Shown: positions 35,200 to 46,689 of the stretch, in pieces
Layout: every line of letters starts with the position of its first letter
How positions within the stretch are numbered: the stretch's first letter is position 1
Assembly: GCA_948567375.1 (NCBI GenBank)
Contig: OX419755.1
Span: forward strand, 71,490,944-71,554,943
From: Lunularia cruciata
Taxonomy: Eukaryota; Streptophyta; Marchantiopsida; Lunulariales; Lunulariaceae
Direction of reading: 5' to 3'
Length of the DNA stretch: 64,000 bases
Translations under genes and position numbers: made by a program
The notes under the pieces: model-generated
What the model saw: the letters and a program-made list of their open reading frames with translations, nothing else
The model's database searches: none
Told to the model about the DNA's origin: nothing

Positions 35200-36600
35200 A
35201 TTTTAGGCGTCACTTCCAGACCAAGAGAGGTATTAATATTTGCACGGAGAGACATTGGGTTTGTTTAAGAGCATCTCTTTGGAATCCATGAAGTGTCCAA
35301 TTGAAACCCTCTAATATCTTGAGCTCATCAACAGCTTAATGTTTTAGCTTCCAAGTTCCTCTTTTGTCGCCACAACTTTGTCATACTTGAAATGGGATCA
35401 AGCTGTATACCCAAAGGGAAAAGAAAAATGCTAAAATGAGCACAAAATCCCCAAGAAAAAGGCTAAAACCCAATGCATAATTAAAATCCACTGTTGGATA
35501 ATGTGATAGAAGTCCTCCAGTGGTATATTTGGTAAATCGCAAGGGAGAGTTGTAAACATAATAGGAGCTCCTACCTCCATTGTACATCTATGAAGGTCTA
35601 ATGTTTGAAAGCATTGTAAGATTATATAGACTATCTATCTAAAATATGAAGTAAGCATGGCTAGAGATATCTAGAGTTCTTCTCCTCTACAAGGAAGTTT
35701 GTTTTATCTCTCAAAGGATACCATATCAAATTGGTTATAAAAAATAAAAATATCTAAATATAAAATATATGAACTAAAAGGTACAAAAGTACTAAACAAT
35801 ATTTGTGGTGTGTAATGATCGGTAGTGCTCTTGCCGAAATGTTAGTTTGTGCCAATGACTCTCTCAAGAGGTATGCAACTACCACATCAAATAAGGTAAT
35901 GATTTCTATCCTTGAATGTGACTATGTCCACTTTCACATGTTGAGGAGATGGTCCAAGCAGATCTAAAAATTACTTAATCTATACTTGGGACTGCGTAGA
36001 TCAAAGGATCCATGCTATTCTCTTTTGGATTTCATCATGAACCCTAATGTGCACTACACGTATGGTACATCGTAAACTCTATATGCCATGTATGTCATAT
36101 GGAGAACCACAAACATATTTTTTTGATAATACTAGAAGTAGATATGGTAAACCCAAACAAAGGTGGAGTACCATAGTAAAACTTGGACGTGAAGCAAAAG
36201 TACTCAATCAAAGGGGAGGAATGGAGCCAAGCTTTGGAGGCCTTTCCTTCCACAAGAAAGAATCCTAGCATTATCAAGTGAAGATGCACCAACAAGGATG
36301 TTGGAAATGATATAAGTATACACTTGCTTAGTGAGATCTGCCTAAATCTTCATAGAATCTAGTGATACAAATTCAATAAATGTAAAGAATGTTATGCATG
36401 CAAGGCTTGGTAGTAGGTCTTGAGTCAATTGAAAATATGATTGGAAATCATAAGTGTCTAAATCCATTGTTGTAATAGGTGCCAATAAAAAGGGACCATG
36501 TAGTAAGAACATATTTGCTAGTAAAGGTGTAAAATTCCAAGACTGAGGACAAAAATAAGAGAATGGAAGCTCACATTGGGACACTTGAATGAGGGAAAAC
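35200..36600. other. No gene recognised; probable transposon-derived sequence
   Basis: Only short frames without known motifs. The right part (about 36,300-36,600) lies directly downstream, on the minus strand, of the TATA box at 36632-36639 and may be the transcribed part of an LTR. Confidence 0.4.
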
Positions 36601-36631
36601 TACAAATGCCTAGCATGAGCTTTGGCTTTGG

Positions 36632-36639
36632 TATTTATA
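36632..36639 (-). promoter_or_regulatory. TATA box (minus strand)
   Basis: Reads TATAAATA on the minus strand. It sits about 20-160 bp downstream of the GAAGCTTC cluster, the usual geometry of a heat-inducible promoter. Confidence 0.55.
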
Positions 36640-36660
36640 GATAGCATACAAGGCCCTTGA

Positions 36661-36799
36661 GAAGCTTCTCAAGAAGCTTCCTTAAGCCGCTTTCTTAGAG
36701 TGCAAGCCAAGTTAACCAGGAAGCTTCTCAAGAAGCTTCTTTCTAGAAGTCGCCTACTTGGTGTGCAAGCTAAGCTAATTAAAAGCTTATAGAAGCTTC
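36661..36799 (-). promoter_or_regulatory. Heat-shock-element-like array
   Basis: GAAGCTTC occurs at 36661, 36673, 36720, 36732 and 36792, and TTCTAGAA at 36741. These are GAAnnTTC and TTCnnGAA pairs, the core of HSF binding sites. The array lies immediately upstream of a TATA box on the minus strand. Two larger blocks (starting 36661 and 36720) repeat the same GAAGCTTCTCAAGAAGCTTC string. This looks like the U3 of an LTR; the element itself could not be delimited. Confidence 0.55.
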
Positions 36800-37419
36800 C
36801 TAGATGCTTTTGGAGTATTTTGGGATAATTTGGCTTATTCTCTACTTTGTTAGCCTTACTAACTATGTCGCTAAACTCCATATTGTTTCAAAAGGACTAT
36901 TAGAGTACATGGTCCTTAATAAGTTGTTGGTGAAATATTCTCATGCAATACAAGATGACATCCTTGTATGGCTATGTGAAGAGCTATATATAACCTACAC
37001 CACTCATTTGATAGTTATGGGAGTATGCATAGTCCTAATAGAGGAGATAAGATATAGCATATAATACTATAAAAATTATGTAGATAGGATAATAGTTTAT
37101 CTAGGAGCATAATATCTCGTTAGAATAGAATAAGCAACCTATGTGTTATCTAAATAAATGAGTATGGGCTGTAGCTTGAACCAAAGTATTTGAGATAAAT
37201 GAGCTACAAATGTCATCTTCTCTTAAAGGAGAGCCTATAACCCATAAGTTGAAGCTACTCCTCTAGATGATAGTCATGGAGGAAAGAAGGAAGGTAATAA
37301 GTGGCAAGTGGATGGAGAGTCTGCAAGGTAGATAAAGTGCAAATGGAGAAGTATATTGGTCTACTAAAGGGTGATAGTGCTTGGGTTGCATGTCTATACT
37401 CACTTACTTGAGCTAACAT

Positions 37420-37637
37420 CAAAGAATAACAAAGATGTCAATGCTTTTCAAGTAGAGCATGGGATTGTAGGGACTCTTGGTTGCTGCTTTGGCCCATATG
37501 GTACATACATCTTGTAGGGCTGACCAATCTCCTTGCAAAAACCTATGAATCATAGTGATTTTCTTGTAGTGTCTTGATGCACCCTTGTGGGATAGAAGGA
37601 GTAGAGTCACTATGTGAAGAGGGCTAAGAAAGTCCAA
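37420..37637 (-). pseudogene. Possible Ty3 integrase zinc-binding relic
   Basis: The minus strand reads SHKGASRHYKKITMIHRFLQ followed by GDWSALQDV and TKSPYNPM. This resembles the H-x-G..GHY..DI..Q..W...DV block before the CxxC of Ty3 integrases, but both Cys are absent. If real, it belongs to an element oriented like the promoter at 36.7 kb. Confidence 0.35.
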
Positions 37638-38852
37638 ATAGAAACATCTCTCCTTGGATCATTTGCCTAGATAGCTCATAAAAGTAAGGAGAATGTGGAG
37701 CACATTCGGTGACATAAAGGTATAGAGATCATAGTATATATGTGTGGTCAAGATAAATTGAGTAGAAATGATTAAATAGGGTCAAGAGAATGTAGCCATG
37801 AGTATGATTTTGGTGAGGCTTGAAGAGACATGACAAAGTACAAAGAAGGTTTGACGGTAGGAAGAGAAGTGGTCTTTACACTCATCCATAAAAATCTAGG
37901 GCTCCTTTAAAGTGACGCTAAGCAAATCCCAATGCACAAGAAGGACTATATGAGTCATAATATATGTGCATGTGGAGGAATATGATCTTTTGATGGTGGT
38001 GGGTCAATAGAGCTAGGGAGAGAGAGTATGGTAGGGTGATTAAGGATAGATGGGACAAAAGACATAGGATCTTCCATACAAGAATCCATCCATGTAGGGT
38101 CTTCTTTTAGAATAGGCAAAGTACAAAACATAAGGATCAAAGGGACTCCATCCAAGGGTGGAATAAAGCCCAAGGTGAGAAGTTTGAACTTACAGATTGC
38201 TATAACTTTGTATATATTTCTTAAGCATTTGCATGATCAAACTTGAAATTTCTTATCCAAGGTGGAGGAAGTTGCAATACCCAATATGTGGAGCAAATAG
38301 ACAAATGTATTTAACATCTAAAGTGTAGTTTTATGTTTAATATATAATATAGAATTTAAGTTTCTTATTTGACTTAGATCTAGTGAACCATTTATTATCA
38401 TATAATGGTTGATGATAATACATTGTGCTTTTAAACTTGGAAAAGATATGTGTATAGACTTACTTCAAGGTGATATTTTGAGTACTAAATTATCTAAGGT
38501 CATAACCAACCAAGTTTTCAAGAATATATTATTCCAAAATATATGTTTTTCTATAATTGCTTACACACCAGATTGCTTGTAAAATTTATACCTATAGTGA
38601 CCAATATCTTTTCATACTTATTATTGCCTACTTTTAATAAGAGTTCATTCTTTAATGTAGAAAATTGCAAGAGTTGGCAACTTCCAGTCTAGTAGGACAT
38701 GGTCTACTTGTTTGTCTCTCTACTTTATGCTCTTGGGAGTAATTGAGAGAATGTGTTGCAATCTCTTGGGTATTGAGAGGAGGCATTGGTGCAATTGCTA
38801 ACAATCCCTTGAGATCCAAGTTAGTTGATATTTGAGAGATTAAATTGCTTTA

Positions 38853-38856
<4 letters not shown>

Positions 38857-38904
<48 letters not shown>
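38857..38904. repeat. (TA)n microsatellite
   Basis: About 24 TA units, followed after 13 bp by a perfect hairpin. Confidence 0.98.
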
Positions 38905-38910
<6 letters not shown>

Positions 38911-38917
38911 AGGAGAT

Positions 38918-38961
38918 ACACTATGTTTTACCTTTGTATGAGCAAAGGTAAAACATAGTGT
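38918..38961. repeat. Perfect 19-bp hairpin with 6-base loop
   Basis: Arms ACACTATGTTTTACCTTTG and its exact complement flank TATGAG. It could be a small foldback element end or a hairpin RNA. Confidence 0.9.
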
Positions 38962-39077
38962 AGTTGCAATTGCACAATGTTATTTTGGTGAAAAGGTAGA
39001 CATGCTTGATTATAGATTTGAACTTGAGATTGTGCCAATGAGAAATTTCCTATATATAACAACATTTATTAGATTGC

Positions 39078-39470
39078 TGTTGAATATGTCTTGTTATTTT
39101 ATCTAGGAATGAATGTTTTTAGATCTAATAGCAGGAGACCTTCTTTGATCTAATGGTAGATGTGTTTTATTATAGATGGCTAAGGCAATTAGAGTCTGAG
39201 CAAGCTTTTAGTCTAAGCGTGAAAATCTACTAAAATAAGTATAAAGATCCATGAAGGAATCTAGCTCAACACCTCTATTGAAAACATTCTTGAGGATGCG
39301 ATCAAAGAGAGACAATCATGAATTATATAATGTGTGCGGTGCTTCAATAAACAATCATTAAGAGTCTTTGGCCATGGATGCAACTTCCAATATAGAAAGT
39401 ATATATTTTGTGTTTAGTTTCTCATTTATGAGTGTATCCTTTGCTTGAGTATGGATAACTTGGGGATTTT
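39078..39470 (+). repeat. 5' LTR of the copia element
   Basis: Starts TGTTGAATATGTC. The right boundary is approximate. A decayed initiator-Met primer site (TTGGTATTTAAG) follows at about 39481. Confidence 0.75.
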
Positions 39471-39514
39471 TTTTCTAAAAATTGGTATTTAAGTAAAGTT
39501 GATCTAGAGATTCA

Positions 39515-40154
39515 CAATAATGGGAACAATATCAATCTCAAAAGCAAATTTTGCAATGGAGAAATTTGACAAGAAGAAAAATTTTAGGTTATGGCAACTA
39601 AAGGTGTGTGACTTGCTTGTATAATAAAGACTCCATAGGATGATAGGTAAGAAACCATTGGACAACATTGACAATGGTAGGAGGATGCTAATTTGAGTGT
39701 TATTAGCACAATTCAATTAAATCTTGTTAATGAAGTGATGTATAATATGATGAATAAGGATTTTGCACCAAACCTTTAGTTAAAATTGGAGAGTATATAT
39801 ATCTCAAAGTCCTTGAAAAATCAATCGCACTTGAAACAAAAGCTCTATAAATTGCAAATGAAGGAAGGCCAAAGCATCATAGAGCAACTCAATGCATTCA
39901 ACAAAATCATTTATGAGATGATGAGTATTAGTTACTTTAGAGGAGGAAGATAAGGTATTGTTTTTACTCACTTCATTGGGTTCATTGTGTAAGCATCTAG
40001 TCAAAAATATTTTGTATGGGAAGGATGAAATAGATTTTGAGGTGGTATGTTTAATCTTACTATCAAATGAGATAAGTAAAAGACCTAACCCAGAAGATAT
40101 GAATCCAAAAGCTTTGTCTATTAGATGTAAGACTATAGATAAAGGCTAGATCAA
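39515..40154 (+). pseudogene. Copia gag, first part
   Basis: The plus strand contains KFDKKKNFRLWQLKVCDLLV, the typical copia gag N-terminal block, then LYKLQMKEGQSIIEQLNAFN. It runs into the solo LTR at 40155 and resumes at 43850 with its zinc-knuckle remnant. Confidence 0.8.
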
Positions 40155-43100
40155 TGTGACAACCCGGCAAATATCACTTTTGCGGTAATCGGGTAAGTAA
40201 AGTTTGTTCCCACAGAGATACTATCCAGGATGGGTCAAATATGAAGTCAAAAGTCACAATTGCAGTTCTTCTTGATGTCTTCTTTAATCTCTCAGGTAGG
40301 AACTACACCCAGAAGAGAGTAACAAGCTCACAAACTTGACAACTTGTCACGAATACACACATATAATCACATCATAGTAAATTCTGTCCAAACAACTCTT
40401 GATTGTGATGATTCAGATTCTCCCGAAGACGGCACTTCACTACGAAGACCAATTTTGCCTCAGAATTGTGTTCCATCCCTCCACTGAAGGCACAACTTCC
40501 TCGAGCAAAATTGCTTCACATCAACTTTGTGTTGCACTCACCAATGCAGAATACTACCAACACTACAATTCTTCTTAGATCTGTTAAGGCATTGCTCCAA
40601 TGCACTTCACTCAGGATCAAACACACAGAATGAAGATCAAGGCTGTAGATTCCAACATCCATAGGCACACTGACTTGCTCTTCAGAATTCTCCACACACT
40701 CACAAACATAGACACAAAGTTGATACTCGGAATCAAGCTCAAGCGACAAGTACTGAGATCAGCACTTCACTTTATCTATCTTCAGAAAGTTGAATACTGA
40801 ATAACATCGTACTACAAATGCTCCACTTAAATACTGAAGCAAACGGCAGACTTGCCTATCTAGGCACCGCTTCCTAACATCTCTTCCTACCTACAAATCC
40901 CAAGGGACAATCTATCTTTTCATATCTGACTCTTCCTATCTCAAAATTGACTTCTATCCCGATCCGATGTCTACCTCATCATCGGCTTTCAAACCCAATG
41001 ATCTTCTTACTATTTCACCTTCTTTGGGTATGACTGATTCTACTAATTTCTTCACTAATTCTACACCTTCTTCACTACAATCTCCAATTGAGCTCACGGG
41101 TAATCTATCTACACTCTTATTTCTCGACCCACTCTTCTCTAATGTATCAATTTTCAAGTCTGATGATACTTGTATTCCTACTTCTGCAACATCGGGCTTC
41201 CTCTCCGCTGTCACACTATTCCTAATTTTCTCTAACTCCAAATTGACTAAATCTAATCTAAGACTAACATTATCTTCTACTTCTAACATCTTCCGGTCTA
41301 CACGTTCTCTCAATCAAATCAGCAATGTGTTCATGTCCACGTCCTTGGCTTTTTGTTTCTGAGTCTCTTGCACAAGCAATTTCAACTCATGTAGGCGAGC
41401 TTCCTCCAATCTTCCCTCAGTCTACGTGCTTAAGATCACTCTTAACTTCCCCGCAACTTCTCCTATTGATTCTGATTCATATCCTCGAGAGCGTTCTACC
41501 TTCAACTCCTCCCAATACATTTCCAACTCATCTTCGTATTCTGCAGTGAGCATCTTCTTCTTCTCTGCATACTGCATACTTGCTATTTCGCGCTCTTAAC
41601 AAGTTCTCGCAAACGCTCTTCTTCTTCTTGCTTGGATGCCAATTCTCTCTGCCATGCTTGATCTTTTGCTGCGGCACTCTTCTTCAAGCTATCCAACTCC
41701 TGCTCCATTACGATGTTCATTGCCTTAAAATGGACATTCTCAATGCGCACATCACTCACTTCCGCCTTCATCTTGCTCAGCCACATCACCTGCTCCTTCA
41801 ATTCCCCGGCTTGCTTCTGCAATTCCCTCTCCTTCTTGGGGCAACTCCCTTGTAGCACGCTCAGCGTTTTCCTCCTTGAGTCTTCCTCCCTCTGAAGATC
41901 TTCAATTTCCACGCTTCTTCAAACTTGTTATTCCTGCAATTCCTTCACCTCACTCACTAGATACTTCACCATCTGCAATTCGTTCCTCCCCTTCCTTTGA
42001 TCTTAGGGAATTACACTTTGATTCTCCTGTAGCAACTCCAGCAATGGGGTGACTATCCTTGTTAAGTACGATATTTTGATGAAGTGTTCCACTTCCTCCT
42101 TGGCACCTTCATTGGGAGCCTTCTCTTCCGTCATCGGCTCCTTCATCTGAAGTCGAGATCTTTGTATATTCATCATGTCGACGTTGTCTTCATCTTGGCC
42201 TCTTGAACTCGGCCCCGTGAGATTCTCTGCCTCCTCCTCTGGTCTTGACATATTCTCCACCATCGCCTAACCAGCTTCACTCACCACCACCAATTTCTGG
42301 ACTTTTGGTTCTCCCTCACTGTTGCTCCCAGACTCCTCAGTTTTCAATGTGAGCTCTTCTTCCTCCGATTCCTCTTCTTGCAACTCAATTTCTTCTTCTT
42401 ACTCCAATCCCGATGATGCCCTTCTTATGACGTTAGTAGTCTTCAACATCATCCACCAAGTCTTTCTCTGCATGGGAGATGCCTTAGCTTCTTTGGGTTT
42501 ACTTCACTTCTTCATCTTTGGACTGGTAACATCTTTGATTTTCCACTGTCCCGTCCTTGCAAAGTACTCGTCATTTGCTCGCAGATGAAGCATATATTGT
42601 CGCTCCTCTTTGTTTGCTTCCGCCTCAAATCGGGGTGCATGTGCGACACCATGCAATGACGCTTGTCTTTGGACAATAAGTTCAGCCCGAAGTAGAAATG
42701 AGCTGCAAATGGTGCGAAATAATGCGGTGGCGAGCCCGTTCTCCAATTTACCACCATCTGCCTTGTTTGGTGATGGAAGCACTTCACCCAATTCACTGGT
42801 ACTCCTGCAAACATCTGATGGAAGAAGACTGCTTGCTGCATGGTTACGTAGGTCGTTCATTCTAGCTTGAACATCACCATCATTGCTCCCACGATACTTC
42901 TTCGGATCGGGTCTCGATAGGATTCCACCTTGTAACCATTTGTAGTTCTCGGAGCAAAAAATGAATTGCGGATCTCCGCCGTCTCCTCTACAGCATCACA
43001 CTTTTGATAGAAGGTGATCCCTGTCGGCTCTCCTGCTTCTCTCCCCAATACTAATTTCCAATCCGACTCAGTCCATTGAGCCGGATTGCCTCTCTTCCCC

Positions 43101-43849
43101 TCCACCTCGGGACCCTCCTCACAATTACTGGCAGCGATCTTTGCCATCACTCCTGGGAAACTAAAATTCAAGTTCCATGCTAAAAAAGTAATATGAAGTC
43201 TAACCAAGACTTTGATTCTAGCTACTACATCCACTCTTTGAATTGCAAAACCTCTCATTGCCAACGCGTTGGCCACCTTCTTCACCATGATTTGTTCTCT
43301 CGTTCTACGCTGTTGGAAAATCAGACCCTCTCTTGGACGAGACACTCTAACTCCCTTAGGGTTCTGGAAAATCTCACTCTCGACGGGCTTTTGGACACGC
43401 ATTCTTGCAGGACGACTACTCAAAGGAATTGGAAATTTACTTAGCAAATTCAACTTCCCCCTACGCAGTCGCAATTTTATATTGCCCCAAATTGTAGTCA
43501 TTCTTCAGTCGATTTTGTCTGTGAATTTCTCTCTTCTGTGTGCACTCTTGGTCACTGTCAAGACATGCTTATTCTGCCCCCACCGTTTCTTGAAATGTAC
43601 TTTCTTGCCACGTATAGAGGTTGTTAAACGGTCTCCATCGTTCCTGTGTCCTCCAACCCAAAGACGATGATCTTCGGCCTGTTTCTGGCATAATCCTCTT
43701 CCGAGTACCTCCATCATCGGATCCAATGTCAGCTTCTTCGGCTTTCCTCCAAAGTTACTTTTGCCTCTTCTTTGTCCGCAATTTGACTTTTCCGTGCTTA
43801 CTTTGTCTTTTAAACACTACTAACCATAAAAAAAAATGTGGGTACCACA
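40155..43849 (-). mobile_element. Solo LTR (copy A2), 3,695 bp, nested in the copia gag
   Basis: Same family as 260-3957, with termini TGTGACAACC and GGTACCACA. It is flanked by a perfect 5-bp duplication ATCAA (40150-40154 and 43850-43854). It interrupts the copia gag, so it inserted after the copia element. It carries the same LTR ORF (40954-43501). Confidence 0.94.
40954..43501 (-). pseudogene. LTR-encoded ORF (copy A2), broken
   Basis: ATG at 43501-43499 and TAG at 40954-40956, the same alignment positions as copy A1. The first frame (43501 to about 42627) contains ESDWKLVLGREAGEPTGI, NGYKVESYRDPIRR and NWRTGSPPHYFAPFA. The frame changes near 42627, about 20 codons earlier than in A1, then continues EERQYMLHLRANDEYFARTG. 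Further stops and another frame change follow before the coiled-coil part (41912-41583: VMEQELDSLKKSAAAKDQ) and the end (41313-40954: ERVDRKMLEVEDNVSLRLD). The different break points in the two copies show that the parent ORF was continuous. Confidence 0.78.
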
Positions 43850-44235
43850 ATCAAAGTCTAGACCTAAAGTCAACAAAGCCAAATGTTGGATCTATGAGAA
43901 AGTAGAGCATTTTAAGAAAGATAGTACAAGTATGAAGCCTAAAACTAGTACATATAAGGGTTAATTTTTAGATCAAGCAAGTGTAGAAAAACCATCTAGA
44001 TTTGTAGATGACATTTTATACGTCACCAAGATAAAGATCAATTTGAAGAGTCATGGATACTTGACTCAAGTTGCTCTTACCACATGTGTCTAAAGAAAAA
44101 TTAGTTTCACATGTACAAACCATTAATGGTTGATCTATATCAATGGGGAAAAATATGGCTTGTAAAGCAATAGGGTTTGGTTCAATATGCATCAAGATGT
44201 TTTGTGGTGTTTTGAGGACACAATAATACTCAAAT
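43850..44235 (+). pseudogene. Copia gag zinc knuckle and protease
   Basis: The plus strand after the solo LTR reads KAKCWIYEKVEHFKKD, a CCHC knuckle in which one Cys and the last Cys are lost. Near 44062-44088 DSSCSYHMC corresponds to the copia protease site (DSGxSxHM). NMACKAIGFGSICIKMF follows. Several stops are present. Confidence 0.75.
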
Positions 44236-44249
44236 AATTATAGTATACT

Positions 44250-44375
44250 TACTCCAGATAACACTCATTTTGGGAGCCAAAAATCACACACTAATTTTGA
44301 AGACTCAATGCATAGGTGAGATATATGGCCAAAATGCAATGAGAGTTATGTATCTCAACATGAAAATTATAGTGA
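44250..44375 (+). repeat. Copia segment duplicated at both edges of the 11-kb block
   Basis: Matches 55350-55475 with scattered differences (ATAACACTCATTT, CACACACTAATTTTG, CAATGCATAGGTGAGATAT, ATGCAATGAGA). It translates to sequence between copia protease and GAG-pre-integrase. It is far too long for a target duplication. Confidence 0.8.
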
Positions 44376-44379
44376 TGTG

Positions 44380-44945
44380 TAGTATTGTAAAGTACCAACA
44401 TTTATAATGATCCAAGGATAAGAGAAGTCCCAAGAGAAAAAAAAAGAGAAGAAACATAAGGTTTCATTCCTCAATACTATGATGCCCCAATTAAGCACAT
44501 TATGTTTATTATATAGCAAAGAGGATCCATTCAAAGGAATTAGATTAGACCCTTGGATTAAATACATGGATTGGTGACATGTTGATCCTTGTCCTATTTG
44601 GTTGGTCAAACAAGTTTCACCAAAGAGAATCTTTAGAGGATCTTCCTATAGAAAACAAAGAATAGCATGGGTGAGGTACCCTTGGAAAGATCTCAACAAG
44701 GAAAAAGGGGAGAAAAAGCCATGTCCAACCTCTTGAGAGGAAAGAACAGTTATTTTTTGAGGCCTAATTCTTTTGTTTAGGCCTCCAAAATTGGCTTTGA
44801 AGTTTTTAGGGTGTTTTTGACCTCTAATTTATTAATGGAAGTACTCTTTTGGTTAAAGATCTATCTGATCTACTTAGACTACCATATATAACATCTCTAA
44901 AGATATTACCAAGCCATCTCTATATTTAGATAAGTTGTCTAGCTA
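44380..44945 (-). repeat. R2 repeat, inverted copy
   Basis: The reverse complement begins at about 44945 with GTAATACCATTAGCTAGAC and contains GGCCTAA blocks, CATGTCACCAATCC and GGATCCTCTTTG.TATATAATAA, matching 4029-4728. Confidence 0.65.
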
Positions 44946-45239
44946 ATGGTATTACTCAATCATGGCAATGGCAAGACTATTTCCTACTAAATTGGCTGAA
45001 CATAATCTCTGTATATGCATTCACTGATCTGATATTGGACCAGGTAATAAGACCAAACAGCCAACTGAAATAATGCACAATGCTAGCAAATTGGGTAGCA
45101 ACTAGTAAACTAGAGAGAGCATGTAACACATGAGAGTATACTAAGATCAGATTCTCATATATTTCCCTCCTCCCTCCCTCTCTCTCCTTCCACCGACCTG
45201 AGTGTGGGAAACCTCAAAGTTGGCGAGAGACATGATGGA

Positions 45240-45357
45240 AAAAACCAAAGACTATCTAGAACTTGAATGAGCTCCGATGCAAGGCAAAAAAAATGGTACA
45301 CCCCATTAGCATCTCATCAGCATCATCTATCCTTTGACATAGTTGACATGGATAGTC
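45240..45357 (-). pseudogene. PHD-finger-like remnant after the integrase
   Basis: One frame over from the integrase end, the minus strand reads DYPCQLCQRIDDADEMLMGC and then FFALHRSSF. The CxxC pair, the acidic spacer, a further Cys and a His fit the first half of a PHD zinc finger (CxxC..C..C..HxxC). One Cys is missing and the second half is lost by a stop. If right, the ancestral integrase ended in a chromatin-reading domain in place of a chromodomain. Confidence 0.5.
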
Positions 45358-46420
45358 AGTGGAGGAATCCAAGTAGAGGTAAGAATGGTGGGGTCCAAGT
45401 TAGCTAAGTGGCATGGTGCACAATTCTTTGAATGATCTTCTATTGTATGGCCATCTGCTCCTTGCAATTCCAACACTCTTGGAGGTTTGAGAGCCTTAAT
45501 TCTTAAGTTAGTGCAGCTGGTGGAGGTATTCAAGGTGTTATTGGGCTGCCTCTGAAGATAAACAAAGTTTCAAACCTCAAAATTTCTCACCTTGTGGGGC
45601 TTGTAGATTCCTTCCCTAGAGTGAGCTTATCTCAAGGTATCACAATGTTGTGCAATAGCCAAGTTTTCCATGGCTATAAGCATGACCCTCTTGAATAGAG
45701 TAGCACTCTTTGATATTACTCTGACCTAGGTTGATGTGGAGTCCAAGTCCTCAACTTGATCCATTTGAGATGCAATAGAAGAAAGTGGAATTGGGTGCTT
45801 TCCAAACAAAAAATGGCGTAAAATGAGATAATGAAGCATGCTTGGACATTCTATAGAGCATAGCAAAGTCCTAATCCTCCTAAACCCTCCTTGGTCTTGG
45901 TGAGGCATATCTTTTGCAGTTCCTTTGTACATATTTGAACCATTTGCTTTGCAAGGCCATCAGCTTAGGGATGATCATGTGAAGTCTTTGATGGTCAATG
46001 AGTGCATGGTCAAGTAGCTCTTGAAATTCTCCTCTGAATTATGATCCTTGATCAATGCGACACTCAGCAAAAGCTCTAGATCTACTCAAAACTTGATGGA
46101 GAAAAGCTTGGCTAGTATTATATGAGTGCTTATTGGGCAGTGCAACTAGTTCCATACACTTGGATAAATATTCTATCATGATCATAATGTAAAAATTACC
46201 TCTAGATGTTTGAGGTATTTCTCCAGCTAGGTCACACGATCAGTGATAGGAAAAATCTTGAATTGGAAGTGAATGAAGTGTGAGTTGCCTATGAGAAAAA
46301 GAAGTTCTCACTCTATCACATTCTTCACATCTAGCTATCACCTCTTGCACCTAAGCATACATTCCTCCCCAATGATGATGAGGGGGCATGAGACTTGATA
46401 CCAAAGTGCTTGAGCTTAGA
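45358..46420 (-). pseudogene. Integrase of the second gypsy element
   Basis: The minus strand shows the zinc-binding part HHHWGGMYA..QEVIARCEEC near 46370-46310. The core follows: DLAGEIPQTSRGNFYIMIM, FAECRIDQGS and RGEFQELLDHALIDH. The C-terminal barrel at 45560-45340 has VYLQRQPNNTLNTSTS, VLELQGADGHTIEDHSKN and CAPCHLANLDPTI. Frame changes and stops throughout. Confidence 0.8.
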
Positions 46421-46689
46421 GTGTACCTTTTTAATGAGAAAAGCTCTCTCATTGGGTGGAGTAAGAACCCTATCTCCTTGTGGAAAGCATCTAACTAGGT
46501 GATCACCTCTCCATGAGTAGCACTTTGACTACTACTGTACTCAATCTCACTGGCCTGCTATATAAATAAAAAGGTACTGCTCATATTGAAGAAATTTTAG
46601 AGTATCCAAATTCTCCCATATGTCCCAAATGGGTTGTTCAGCCAAGTGACAATGTAGAAATGCAAGGTAGCTAGATGAATGTAAAGTGG

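Noticed and set aside
260-43849. The two A-type LTRs as the LTRs of a single 43-kb element
   Set aside because: Each has its own perfect 5-bp target duplication (GCCAG and ATCAA), and the intervening DNA contains a host gene and unrelated elements.
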